Source: Caenorhabditis elegans (Eukaryota > Nematoda > Chromadorea > Rhabditida > Rhabditidae). From it: a stretch of 64,000 nt of DNA. The DNA is taken from contig NC_003283.11 of NCBI RefSeq assembly GCF_000002985.6, positions 5,394,001 through 5,458,000 on the forward strand, read 5' to 3'. Shown here piece after piece: positions 1 through 11,351 of the stretch. Every line of letters starts with the position of its first letter. The stretch's first letter is position 1. A program made the translations under genes and the position numbers. The notes beneath the pieces are model-generated. The model ran no database searches, was not told the DNA's origin, and was given only the letters and a program-made list of their open reading frames with translations.

Positions 1-2432
1 TAGTAGTTTTGAAAATTCCCTAAAGTTTTAGATTTTTGAAATTGTTCAGACCAAGTTTGTGGTAAATTGCCAAATTTACTTTCAAATTTCATAGAATATA
101 AAACTTGTAGATAATCATACTTTTGTTGGACGTTAAAAACTATAAATGACTGACGAAAACATGAGTATTTGGTTTTTTTTTTGGCTGCAAAATGCAAACA
201 AAAAATTAAATTTTTCTTTAAGATCTAACTATGCCGTTTGGTGATTTTAACATTATATAAATAACTTTTTAATAAGGAAAATTAATTTACAGTTAAACCT
301 GGAAGTACTCCTAGTGCAATTTGATGCACCTATAGGTATCACTTTTTATCATTCAAAAAGTATGTACTTAAAAGACTGGTTTTTGAAGTACATATTATGT
401 TTTAATTTAGGATCTTTTTTTTAAAGATAGGTGTAAAAAGTTCTAGTTTTAGAACAAATTTTGTGTACATAGGCTTATAGGCGGGTAGGCATATTTTTTG
501 TAAAATTGAAACCTAGTCAGTTTTGTGTAAATAAACAGTAACTGTCATTTAAAGGTAGAGTACGTCTAGTTGGGAAATGATTAAAAACCAAAGATTTAGT
601 GCTGACATGCTCAAAAATTATAATAAAACTTTTTTCAAAATCGGTTTTCTTTTTGCAATTTGGCAACTTGGCGATTCCCCAATTATCGAGTTAATTTTGA
701 TACAAAAGTTTTTAAAAAAGTAGCTAAAACAGAAAAACTTAACGTAACATTTTTCTCTCCAATTCAGAAAATAAAAATTTTTGATCCTACATTTGAGAAT
801 ATTAAATTTTTATTCGACAATTGACAAGTTTTGACAAAACGATAATTGCCTCCAACTCCGGGTTCGATCTGAAGAGAATACAAAAATTAAAACTGCGTGC
901 GGTTGAACTTTGGATTGAATTTTTATAGGTTTGAAACTTATTTGCATTTTGAATCATTTCCAGACAATTTTTCATGATTTGCACGGAATGAACGCGGGTT
1001 TATTTGATATTTCATCTCTGTTTAACAGGATTATGGGGTTTCATGTAAATTTTGGTAGAAAAATTGTTCTTTTGAACGTTGAATTTGTGTGTCGATCTGT
1101 AATCTGAGAAACGTGTTCTTCGTAAATGAATTTTGAAATATAAAACCATTGTTTTCAACTATAAACTTCTTGTTTTTCATCTCATGTTCATCGGGTCCAG
1201 GACTGGAAAAAAATGCATTGCATCATGAATTTCACTGAAAGAAAAATGTGTGCTCCCAGTGGTTACAAAAGGATCCCGATGGATATTTTGGTGAAAAAGA
1301 ATGTCCAACCTAATTAATCAATTGACATTGTTCGTAATCCAATTTTCGTTCCTTGAATAGCTATTGAAAAGAATTTGGGGGTTTTTTATTCCCCACAATG
1401 ATGGCTCCAATGTGTGTGTGAGTTTTTTTTCTTTGCGAGCCCATTTGTGATTATTGTTGAATATCCTTCTTTTTAGCATCAATTCTTTGGTTACAAATTA
1501 CAATTCTCATCTCAATAGCTCATCTGGGTGAGTATAGAATTAGGGTTCAGTGCAAATTGCGTACTTTGGAATTTCAATGAGCTTTGTGAGTAGAATGTTT
1601 GACACCAAGAATGGCATTGAAACTTTTTTAGTTTTGAAATTTGCAGGTGGAATAAGGTTTTCAGTGCAGAACTTGAAACTTTGTATTATATCCTTTTTAT
1701 AATTTTTTCGAGATTTAGGATTTTTAGAATTAGGAAATAACCATTTTTATGCTTTATTTATGATATATGAAGAAATAAATGGAATTTTAATTTTAATTCA
1801 AAATGGTGGTACCAAACTTCGTAGAGTAAACTGCAAGTAATACTTATTTCCCCGTTAGAAAACTATTTTTGAAATTTTGAAAATCATTTACTATATATAA
1901 AGCGCGTGTCCTTCTGTCCCTATGTAGTTTGATCTTTGATCAGAGCAACGCAATTTTGGGAAACCTTATGGTAAGTGCGCAGCAGACATCGATCGAGGTC
2001 CGCGATATACACCGTATATCTAATGTGTTTTCTCAAAAAGTCGGGGGCCGCGCCGTAGGTGCGGTCCACGGCTGGTTTATGAATGTTACTGTTAATACTA
2101 TTCTCCATTATATTTAAAAATCATAGTCATGTACTGAAATTGCAGATTTAATTTCAAAAAGAACAGAACATTTGCAACAAATCTATTTCAGAAAATTTAA
2201 GAAAACGTTAATTATTCCGTTAGAAAACATTATTTTAAGTTATGAAAAATCTTAAATTTTGCCTAAAAAGTTATATTTTACCAAATTCGTTGGCATTTAG
2301 CATTTAAAAATTGAATTGTATTCCGGTAATCTTGGTTTGATGCCATATAATTAATCATTTAAGTAACCATTTAAAGAATATTTTATGACTTAAACCTTTT
2401 CTGGAAAAATTGAGTTTCAGACATTTCAAAAG

Positions 2433-2620
2433 AAGTGTACCAGTGCTGTGCGGCTCTTGAAAAAAGTCGGCTCTCAGTCGGCAAAATTTTTTTTTTCGGC
2501 TCTCGGCTCCCGCGGAGAGCCGAGTTCAAATTTTTTTTTCGGCTAAAACAAAAATAAACACCAAAATGTCGGCTCTCGGCTCGCGCCGAGAGCCGAGCGC
2601 CGCACAGCACTGAAGTGTAC
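2433..2620. mobile_element. hAT-like MITE with 8-bp target-site duplication
   Basis: A 172-bp element at 2441-2612 begins CAGTGCTGTGCGGC and ends with its exact reverse complement, giving 14-bp terminal inverted repeats. The octamer AAGTGTAC stands immediately outside both ends, at 2433-2440 and 2613-2620, which is a perfect target-site duplication. An 8-bp duplication with CAGTG-type termini is the hallmark of hAT transposons. The interior is itself palindromic, with repeated CGGCTCTCGGCTC and GAGAGCCGAG words and T-rich spacers. There is no transposase frame, so it is non-autonomous. The superfamily is inferred from structure. Confidence 0.85.
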
Positions 2621-2798
2621 AGAAATGGACTTGGGAGATGTCCGCCGCTTCACTTTTTCTAGAGTGGAGTTAGCAAATTATGTTTTCAGTTAAACGGTTT
2701 TGCAAAATCATGTCAAAAAAGGCAGTTTTTTGATAAAATCGGCTACTTAAATAGTCTAGATAGATAAAATTTAATTTAAAGTGATTTAATAAAGTTAG

Positions 2799-2812
2799 CC
2801 CCCCCCCCCCCC
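2799..2812. repeat. 14-base C homopolymer
   Basis: Fourteen consecutive C residues lie in otherwise AT-rich intergenic DNA. On the minus strand this is a long G tract of the kind that folds into G-quadruplexes and depends on the DOG-1/FANCJ helicase for stability in C. elegans. Confidence 0.95.
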
Positions 2813-5800
2813 TCTCAAAGTTGCCAAGGTATTAGTTGCTTTTTCCTTATCATGAAACTCCCCTTGAAACGGGAAAACCGAAGTTGATACAGATTTGATC
2901 TTCCCGTGATACCGATCTTTGTGTTATGTAAGTACATAGATTATAGCCACCCTCGGAAAGCTGGATTTCTTATCAAATATGTTTTAAGGAATAATTCATA
3001 GATCCCATAGGTTCTGGTATACATACGTGTGAAAACTTAAGATCCACGATTTTCTGGTCAAATAGCTACAGTTTAGAGAGGTAAATAATATTGTGAGGAT
3101 GTATGCTTTTGGGATTTGTGCTTTTATTTATCGTCGGAATAAAATAATTTTCTTTGTTCTGCTAGGTCTTATAGTCGTTTGATTTTGATAGAAATAACAT
3201 TTAGAGTGTAGTTTTAGTGTCCTCACCTCCTCATTACCATTTATTGGAATGAAATCAAAATTGCTTCCGGATTCTTCATGTTGTGTGTTTTGAGCATCGT
3301 TCAAAAAACTAAAATCCTTGCTTTATAAGCTGTTGAAAGGTGCTTTGGGAAAACAATTCATATCTTTTATCAGGAGCTCAAGTTCTTAAAACATCATAAA
3401 AATATTTTGAGAACATAAAATCCTCCTTGGAAGTTACTCTCTAGTTTTGCGACTTTTATATTTCCACCTTCGTGCATAGAATTTCCAAGGTAGGCGTCTC
3501 GGGATTTTCCGATGGAATAATTCATGTCAACTTGACATGTTTCGAAGTTAGAATATTTTCAGTGGGTGTTCGTATTTATGAGACATCTTTTTAACCATTT
3601 TTTCGATTTTTAAAAAATATATTTCATAGCGAGAGTTATTCGAACATTTTTCAATGGTCCATTTAGAGCATTTTAAATAAGTTGTCCCTAGTCTACGCCC
3701 ATTTTAATAACAATTAAGCAAAACAAAACTAAAATGTTCGATTATGCGACAGAGAAGTGCATCGATACACACTTTAATTGTCAGTGGGAATTATGTTTTT
3801 TGAATTTTTAACAATGTTTTTTTTTTGTGAAAAACGCTAGAACAAGAGTGAGAGAGGGAAAGAAATAAATTTAATATTTTTCAAAAGTTTTTCAAAAAAC
3901 TTCTTTAATATTTTATTTTTGTTTGAAAGTAGTTACATTCTGGGGAAAAATGTCTTTGGAAAGGAAAATTCGATTATTATCGTTTATTTCGTCTCTTCAA
4001 AACCTGATATAAATTTTTAAAAGCTTTAGGAGCTTGGAGATGTGATAGTGTCGTTATAGGAATTTTGCTTAAAATGGTAAAAAATAGGTCGTAGTGGCCA
4101 AATATAACTGTTAAAAAATTTATAAAATTACCTAATTTTTTAAAGCAAATTTTTCGATTTTGCAAGAAAAAATGCAAATTACTGATTAGTCCCGTTTTTT
4201 CGTTGGATTTTTTTTGTGATTAAATTAAAGACGCCACATTAAACAAGAAAAATCTAAAAAAGTTCCCGAAAAATGGAAAACTTGAAAAAGTGTATGTGGC
4301 CATTTTTATCAGCCATTTGAGAATGTTTTTGCAAATTTTTTGAAAAAATCAGCAATTTTGAATTTTTCAAACCTGAAAGCAAATTCTCCACAAGTGACAG
4401 TCCACTTTCAATATTTTAACATCAGTTTACGAAATTTAAAAAAATTCAGTTTTTTTAACTTTACCTATAATAATATGATGGAGCTTAAACTATCAAAGCC
4501 TATGTGACTTTTTTCCGTTTTCCGATAAATAAAATGTGTTTTCAACCTGTTCATCCTGATTGCACTATTAACCAGAACCATAATAATTTCCATTATCTCC
4601 CTTTGTTACCTTTCTCATAATTTCCCCTCAGAATAACATAGGAGCTTTTGTTTTTTCAAGAGATAGGTAAAGGCAATCATAGTTTGAATAACTCTGTAAT
4701 AATCTCCCAAAAACAATTTTGACTCATTGTCAGTGATGTATTGGCGTAGCCACCCACTTGCTTTTCAAATTTCATTATTTCTTCTGATCCGAGAATATAA
4801 TTTGATAAATTAGATTTTTAACTTTTTCAATGAAATCATATTTTGCGTAGGTTTTTACTATTTTTGACAAGAGAAAATATTTGCAGAGATACAGTTCAAA
4901 CAGAATATATTTTTTTAAGGTGACAAAATCACTTGAAAACTAGTCATTTTCATTTTTAACCACCTATATACGCCTACATCATAACGGCTTATTCATCGAG
5001 GCATAATTCCATTCTAATACTTTCACAAACTTTTTTCATAAATCTCTTTTTTTCAGCTTTCATCTTACATTTAAAAAATGTTATTCTGAATTTTGATAAT
5101 ACATTTCATATTCATTCACAAAAAAATATTTCTCATCATCAATTCAACAAGGAAGCACTTTCAGTGTTGACCCAGACAATGTTTTCATAACTATCAACTG
5201 AAAAGGTAGTATTCTATATCTGAAAATTTATATTCGTGGCTGACTATGAGAAAAAGGTAAACAGTTCCGGTTTGTAACTAACTATTTATATAGCTATTTA
5301 AAAGGTAAAATTCTTGGTTTTTTTTTAATGGAATATATCGTGTCTATAAGAAAAATTGATAATTAGAAAAACTCCGAAACTTGGTTAAGAAGTTGGCGAT
5401 TTGTTGATTTATTTGAAGAATTTCGAAGCTCAATAATAAGCTAACAAGTGGTCTAAATTTTCGGATTTCTTTGAATTTCATCCCTGTTATTATATTTTTT
5501 CAACAGTTTCTTTTTCAAACTGACCATATTGTTGTCAACTTCTCTAAAACGATTTAGAAAAGGACAACAAATTTCAATCATTTCTTAAATTTATCAATTC
5601 CTTCTTCTTTTTTAGTTAAGATCATCTTTGAATTCAGCCTCTACACTTGAACCGTGTGCCGAAAACTTTAAATTAGCCTAATTTGGAGTTTGATCCTAAT
5701 TTAAAACACTTATTCAGGAAATGAATACAACTTTGACCTTTATTCGAGATTATATTATTTCAGTTTCAGAATGTTTTATTTAACACCTAATGTAATGTAT

Positions 5801-7760
5801 TCAGTTTTTTTCAAAGTCAGGCCAGTAAGCACAAAATAACGTTAATAACTTTAAATACAAATTACGAGCTAAAAATATCATTCATTAATGCTCATTGTGT
5901 TATAATCTTTCGATGACGATTCCAACTTCCTTGCTATTTTTCATTCATTCACACACCATTCCCCCTATTTAAAAATTTAAAAATGGCTCGCGCCTACTCA
6001 ATTCATTTTAACCTTTTGCAAAATTTACGTGCCGCCATTAATTGAATGAGTAGCTATCCTCTGGGTTTCTCATTCAGTATAAAGTTCAGTTTTTTTACCA
6101 CAAAATTCGTTTTTTTTTGTTGCAAACCTCGTGGGAGTGTTTTGAAAATGGCAGACAGTCAAAGCTTTTGTAATCTTTTTTATCATTTTATTTATTATGG
6201 AACTTGCTTCTCTGTTAGTCAGACGATTTTGTTCAAGAGAAAATAATAACAAAGTCAGAAATGACAAAAAATGAACGCTTTTCTCAAATTATCCTGTTTG
6301 TATAGACTTTTTTTTGTAGATCTGCAATTAATCTAAGGATTTTCTCTAACTTTGTCTAGCTGGGCGATGATAAATCATTTTTCTAAATAGCTTGGTCAGA
6401 GATTCTACAAAAAGCTTGCTTCAAGGAAAATTTAAATTTAAAATTTCTCGATTTTTATGAAATATCACCTGTTATTCTATATTCAAACACAGCTAAATTC
6501 TTCCAAAATTAGAACTGCAGAAACATATTTTTCCCGGTACACGTTTTTTTTTCTTATTTCCCAATAAGCAATATTGCGGGAAAAAATTTTTTTTTCTGTA
6601 GAATTCAACGCTAAAAAGGTGAATCTTTTTTTTTAAGTTGAAGAAGATTGATGGCTTGCAAAAAACCTGGATAATGCTCCAAAAATGTATATAGTATAAT
6701 CGTTCAATATGTTAATTTTGTGTGACCTCAGAAAAAACATTTTACATATGAAGGCGGGTCAGACAAATTTAGAATTTAAATTTGAAGAATTTTTAGCCAG
6801 GATTGACGCGTTTCAACTTTAAAAAAGTGAGATCACCTGCCTCCTGAAAAGGTCGAATTGAAAATCAAATTCTCTGGTATTTCATTCTAAAATAACTTTT
6901 GTGACTAACAGAATTTCTGCTATAATTATTTCTGTAGATGGTTTGGTGCGTTGCAAAATTGGGCGTTCTCAAAATTGTAGGATCAGTAGGCTCCGCCCAT
7001 GGGACACCGCAATTTTTTTACAATTTTTCATAATTTTTTTTCAGTACGTACATTTAGCCGAGAGATGCTGGTTTTTTTATCGATGAAAACAGCAAACCAA
7101 TATAGAAAGTTTTATAAAGTTTTACTTCTTCTTTAATTCCCAGTAAATGTTTTCGCGAATTTTTAAGAGTTAGATTAGAGCATTCTTTCTTGTTTTAAGC
7201 CCTTCAAAGTTTGAAAAAAATATATTGAAGGAAATTTATAGAATATAAAACTCGTAGAAAAAACAAAGACTTCTTAAATTATATTAGATGAAAACTAAAG
7301 TTTCAATTGTAATTTCAAATTTTTTGATGTATTAGCACCGTAGTAGCAATTTTAAACATTTTGGAAAAACTCGATTTTTAACTTCTTTGTTTTTTGAAAT
7401 ATCCTGAGCCTACACAATTCCCAAAGTTGGCGTTTTTAGATGCCAATTGTTTCTAGTAAACATGTTATCCTTTTTCTTGTAAGCTCGGTTTCTTAGTAGC
7501 TGTTTTAAATATCCATAACATTCTGAGGAATGGCGCCATTTTCGAGTGGTCACTGGAAAGATGACATTGTCAGCTAACACAAGAATTTTTCATTTGAAAC
7601 TGGTTGAAGCCGCTTCTGCACTTTTTAGTGCAATATCAAAAATTGTCCTGAAATTTGTGATGTTAGGTCATAAATATTTTGATATTCAGAGAAACTCGAG
7701 ATCCAGAGATCGAGACCTTTAAATTTTTAAACTTTTTGTTTTCCACACAGGCGATTCGCA

Positions 7761-7899
7761 TTTGATCTGTCGCAGGTGAGCTGATGCAAAACGCCTGTAA
7801 TTTGGACTACATGCCTGTGGCATGCCTGCATTCTTGGTTTTTTTCAAATTACAGGCCAGTTGTCCGCGATTTACTTGTACTCACGTGTGACAGACCAAA
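7761..7899. mobile_element. Small inverted-repeat element, MITE-like
   Basis: The outer arms TTTGATCTGTCGCAGGTGAG (7761-7780) and CTCACGTGTGACAGACCAAA (7880-7899) are imperfect reverse complements. Inside them GCCTGTAATTTG (7793-7804) and CAAATTACAGGC (7845-7856) pair perfectly over 12 bp. The overall structure is a 139-bp interrupted palindrome with no coding capacity, typical of C. elegans palindromic MITE families. I cannot name the family and see no clear target duplication. Confidence 0.6.
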
Positions 7900-8555
7900 C
7901 GGGAATTGGCTGTGCACCAACATTTCAAGCCAAATAGCCACTCGGGAATTCGAAAATTTCTTGGAAAACTACAAAGGCTTAAATTCTTGGAAATGACTTT
8001 CAGATGTTTGATGTGAGACTTTTACTCTTTTACTCCTTCAAAACAAAAATGCAGTTACTATTTTTCACAAAAGTTCGAACTTAACCCCTTTTCATTTGTC
8101 GAAGCACGATCATTGACCAACGCCATTGTCTCGTTCACTTTTTCAAGAAAAATAGGATGACTCAATTCAGTTCCCTCCTTTGTTGGCGGGAAATCACACA
8201 TTTTGCTCACTTTCTTCCCCTTTCTCCTGCTCCATTCAATTTCCTGTCTTCCTGCCAATTAGTATTTCCTGTCACATAGTCATCGTCTGCAACTGACAAC
8301 TGGACATTCTTCCGTCATTTCATTTTTGTATTGTTATTTTGTTCAATCTGCAATTCCTTTTTTCTCGTTTTCGCTTCAAGACTTCAAACCACAGAAGCTC
8401 ATTTTCTCCATTTTCTTCTTCTCTCATTTGTCTGAAACTAAGATCGCCTGATAATCACAATAAATTTCCAACATCACAAGAATTGAATTAATCGCACGCT
8501 GAAGATGCCCCCATCGTGTTGCACCATAAAACAAAACAGAGAGGTTTGGTAGAAT

Positions 8556-8665
8556 TGGTGAAACAGAGAGAATTGGAAGGAGGGAAGGAGTGGGGGCCAA
8601 GCACATTGGGACCAAGATAGAGAAGAGATAAAGATGAGAGAGAGAGAGAAAAGAGACGGGGGAGC
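8556..8665. repeat. Purine-rich low-complexity tract
   Basis: Nearly continuous A/G sequence with GGAAGG, GAGAGAGAGAG and AAGAG runs on the plus strand. An open frame crosses it on the minus strand, but its composition is driven by the CT bias and it matches no domain I know. Similar tracts occur upstream of many C. elegans genes. Confidence 0.7.
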
Positions 8666-9149
8666 CAGTTGGCTGTGCCAGTATGATGAAAATTAATTCG
8701 AAGATCCCGCAATGTTGTTGCGAATCGAATTGAATTTTTGTCGAATTTTCGAGACCCTCTGATAACGGATAGTACTTGGTTTTTTTTTCTGAATTTCTTT
8801 GCATTTTGTTTTCATTCATATTCAGAATTCCATTTCAAAAAGCAGGATATCTAGACTCCTAGGTATCAAACAATTAAATTGCCAAAAATTATGAATACCC
8901 CTAAATGCATTTTGCAGCAGAATTTTTACTTTTAACGCTAAAAAACCTGGAAAGTTTAGGTATTTTCGTGGCTGACGGAATACAAAGAAAAACAAAATAT
9001 GCCAAGGTTAAACTTTTAAGTTTAATTTTCAAAATATAGTTAAGTTTGAACACTCCTGAAATTCCAGCAATCGTCAGTTTCGGCGATTTCGGAATATGAA
9101 GAATTCTAGTGACACATTTGAACAAATGTTTTTGAACACTAGAGAAATT

Positions 9150-9280
9150 ATTGGCAGGGCTTGTCCAATTTGCTTACCTGCCTGCCCAATATAAGTTTCT
9201 TGGCATTTCACTGTAAAAGCGGTGTTTCATTGGGTTCAGGGTAGGCATAGGTCGCCTTGAAGGCAGGCATTTTACCTTTT
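9150..9280. repeat. Dispersed GGCAGGTAGGC-type repeat
   Basis: Words such as CTTACCTGCCTGCCCA and GGTAGGCATAGG with CCTTGAAGGCAGGCA belong to an interspersed C. elegans repeat based on GGCAGGTAGGCA. Related copies lie at about 10455-10620, 10745-10790, 30750-30785, 31870-31915 and 58335-58365, in both orientations. Confidence 0.6.
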
Positions 9281-10454
9281 TAATGTAAAATTTTTCGGAG
9301 AAACTTTCTCTTGATCTTTATAGCATGAGTGTGCTTTTGAAATTTTTTGAAATTTTTGCAATTTCAATTTCTTTCAATTTCCCGAAAAATCCAAGCTAAA
9401 TCTAAAAGTTTGAAAAACAAGCAATCTGTGAAAAACACATCTGGAACTTTATTCAATAATCTTTCTTTTTCTTCACCCCAATTGTTTTTTGTTTCGTTCT
9501 AGGCCTGTTTGTATCTTTGTATGATAGCAAAAGTCAGAGCCACTGTAACTAAATAATGTGCTCAAACTGAAAAAAAACGGAGGCATTCCAAGCAGCCGCC
9601 TGAATCATTCTATCCGGGAGTCTGCACAGCCATCTGAAAGATTAGTCTAGAATTGAGCATTAGGAAACTTGTGGAGGAGCCAGAAGGAACCAAGAAAGGC
9701 TCCTCTTCATTGCCCAAAGTTTTGTTGTGATTTGTGCATCCCAATTCTCTCCTCTCACTATTCCTACCCCTCCTTCTAGTCCTTCTTTTTTTTTCCTCCT
9801 TTTTGCTCGTCACTTTGAAAATAATGCAGTCTCGTCACTGCTTTTCAAGCACTAGAAGCTGCTTGAACTGCAAATTGAATTTGAGGAGAAGCTTCGCCAT
9901 TTTGTTTCGAGTAAAAAAGACAATGAACACGTTACGTGCGCAATCCACCATTGGTAGCGCCTCTCCTTCCTCCAGTTTTTGCCCCTTTTCAGCTTTTTTC
10001 CTGCATTTTTCTCATTTCTCCCCCAATTAGGCTCTCTGCATTTTAAGGTGTTAGAGAATTAGCTAGGTCACTCTTTTGATTTCTTGAAACAAAGATGAAA
10101 TGTTCAGTGGTCAATAGTCAATAGGCACATCACTTCAATTCCCAAGGGACTTGAGCTTTCTTTCTTCCCCTTTTGACTGCGCCTGCGCCCCTAAACTTTT
10201 TTTTTCCACGTTTTCCTTATTCATAAGTCGTGAGAATATTCGATTTTCCGATTCATCTTCTCTGGAAGATGAATTCATTAACTTTGAATGCCACATTTCT
10301 GTCTCGAAATCCATTCTGTTTCAAATGTTTCGGTGTGTGTGAAGCAGCACCACACAACAAACATTTTCACAAGATGGCCCCCTGATTTTATATGTTTTAT
10401 GGTGGCATGAAATACCAAAGTTTAAAACTTTTATACTTAACTAATAAGTTTCTG

Positions 10455-10790
10455 TTCTAGGTAGGACTAACATGGTAGGCAGGCGCATAAAATTTGAAAG
10501 CAATAAATTTGAATTTCGATTAATTTGATGAAAAGCAGGTGGACCTAACTTTGAAGTCCGGCAGGTAGGCAGTCGTTTGGCGCCTACCTAGAAGCCCTAG
10601 ATCTAGGTTACATGTTCACAAGAAACAGAAAGTTGAGCGAAAGATTAAACATTCACGAACGAGTGTGCTTCACAATTATAATCATCGCAATTATAAAACT
10701 GCTGAAAAATATGCTTACTATGTTTTAAAAGACTAGTCTTGCCAAGATAAGTTGGCAGGCATGCCTACATGCCTACCAATTATTTTGTGC
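10455..10790. repeat. GGCAGGTAGGC-type repeats, several copies
   Basis: Copies of GGTAGGCAGGCG, GGCAGGTAGGCAG, GCGCCTACCTAG and GGCAGGCATGCCTACATG are clustered here with short AT spacers. Plus- and minus-orientation words face each other, so parts can fold back. They resemble the copies at 9.2 kb and 31.9 kb. Confidence 0.6.
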
Positions 10791-11351
10791 ATTTTCAAGA
10801 TCTGCTGAAATCGAAAAAAATTATTTTAAAATGTTTTAAACCCAAATAATAAATATTTTGATAAATATGGCTCTCTTTTACGGTTTCGAGTGTCATTTTT
10901 TTTTAAACATGCAAAATTTACAAAAGAATTTACGCGTTTTTTGCAATTTTTCGCTCACTTTGTTTTCGAAAACAAACAAATCTACCGCCCTGGCCGGCAA
11001 AAAAATAGGTTTTTTGGTTTTTTTTACTCTAGGAAATAGTTTTTAAAAAATAAAAATCTTCAATCAAAGATTTTTACAATTTTTCAAAGTATTTTCCTGC
11101 TATAGAAATAACAACTCACGGAACAAAAATAACTTCCGGCCAGTGACCTATAATTTTGTAAATTTTTTGAAAAACGAAATTATATATTTTGTTCGAAAAC
11201 TCGATCAGCTTCTTCCACAACAACCGACTGTCATCTAAAAGTTCAAAAAACACAGAACGCATTCCACCCTGTTGCTCTTGGCTTCTTCTGATTTTCTCCT
11301 TATGTTTCTTTGTTTCAATGGTCTTTAAAAACCCCTTAAATTTTCAACATT

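Larger units (their letters stand above)
1..11351. other. Gene-poor intergenic region with dispersed repeats
   Basis: No open frame here has a recognisable domain or a consistent chain of splice sites, and the longest frames are low-complexity. The DNA is AT-rich with many T/A homopolymers, as usual between C. elegans genes. Items I can support inside it are listed separately: the MITE near 2.4 kb, the C tract near 2.8 kb, the inverted repeat near 7.8 kb, the purine tract near 8.6 kb and the GGCAGGTAGGC-type repeats at 9-11 kb. A GC-richer island at about 1890-2110 is unassigned. The CT/GA-biased stretch at 8.0-10.4 kb looks more like promoter DNA than exon. Confidence 0.6.

Noticed and set aside
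1920-2117. Overlapping 62-codon frames on opposite strands
   Set aside because: Both are short and mutually exclusive; the openness reflects the local GC island, so I left it as an unassigned island.
8424-8819. Minus-strand 131-codon frame with Leu/Ser/Pro-rich sequence
   Set aside because: It is the readout of a purine/pyrimidine-biased tract; there are no flanking splice sites, no domain, and overlapping frames are equally open.
9610-10030. Overlapping frames on both strands rich in Arg/Glu or Leu/Phe
   Set aside because: Composition-driven frames in CT-rich DNA with no splice partners or homology.
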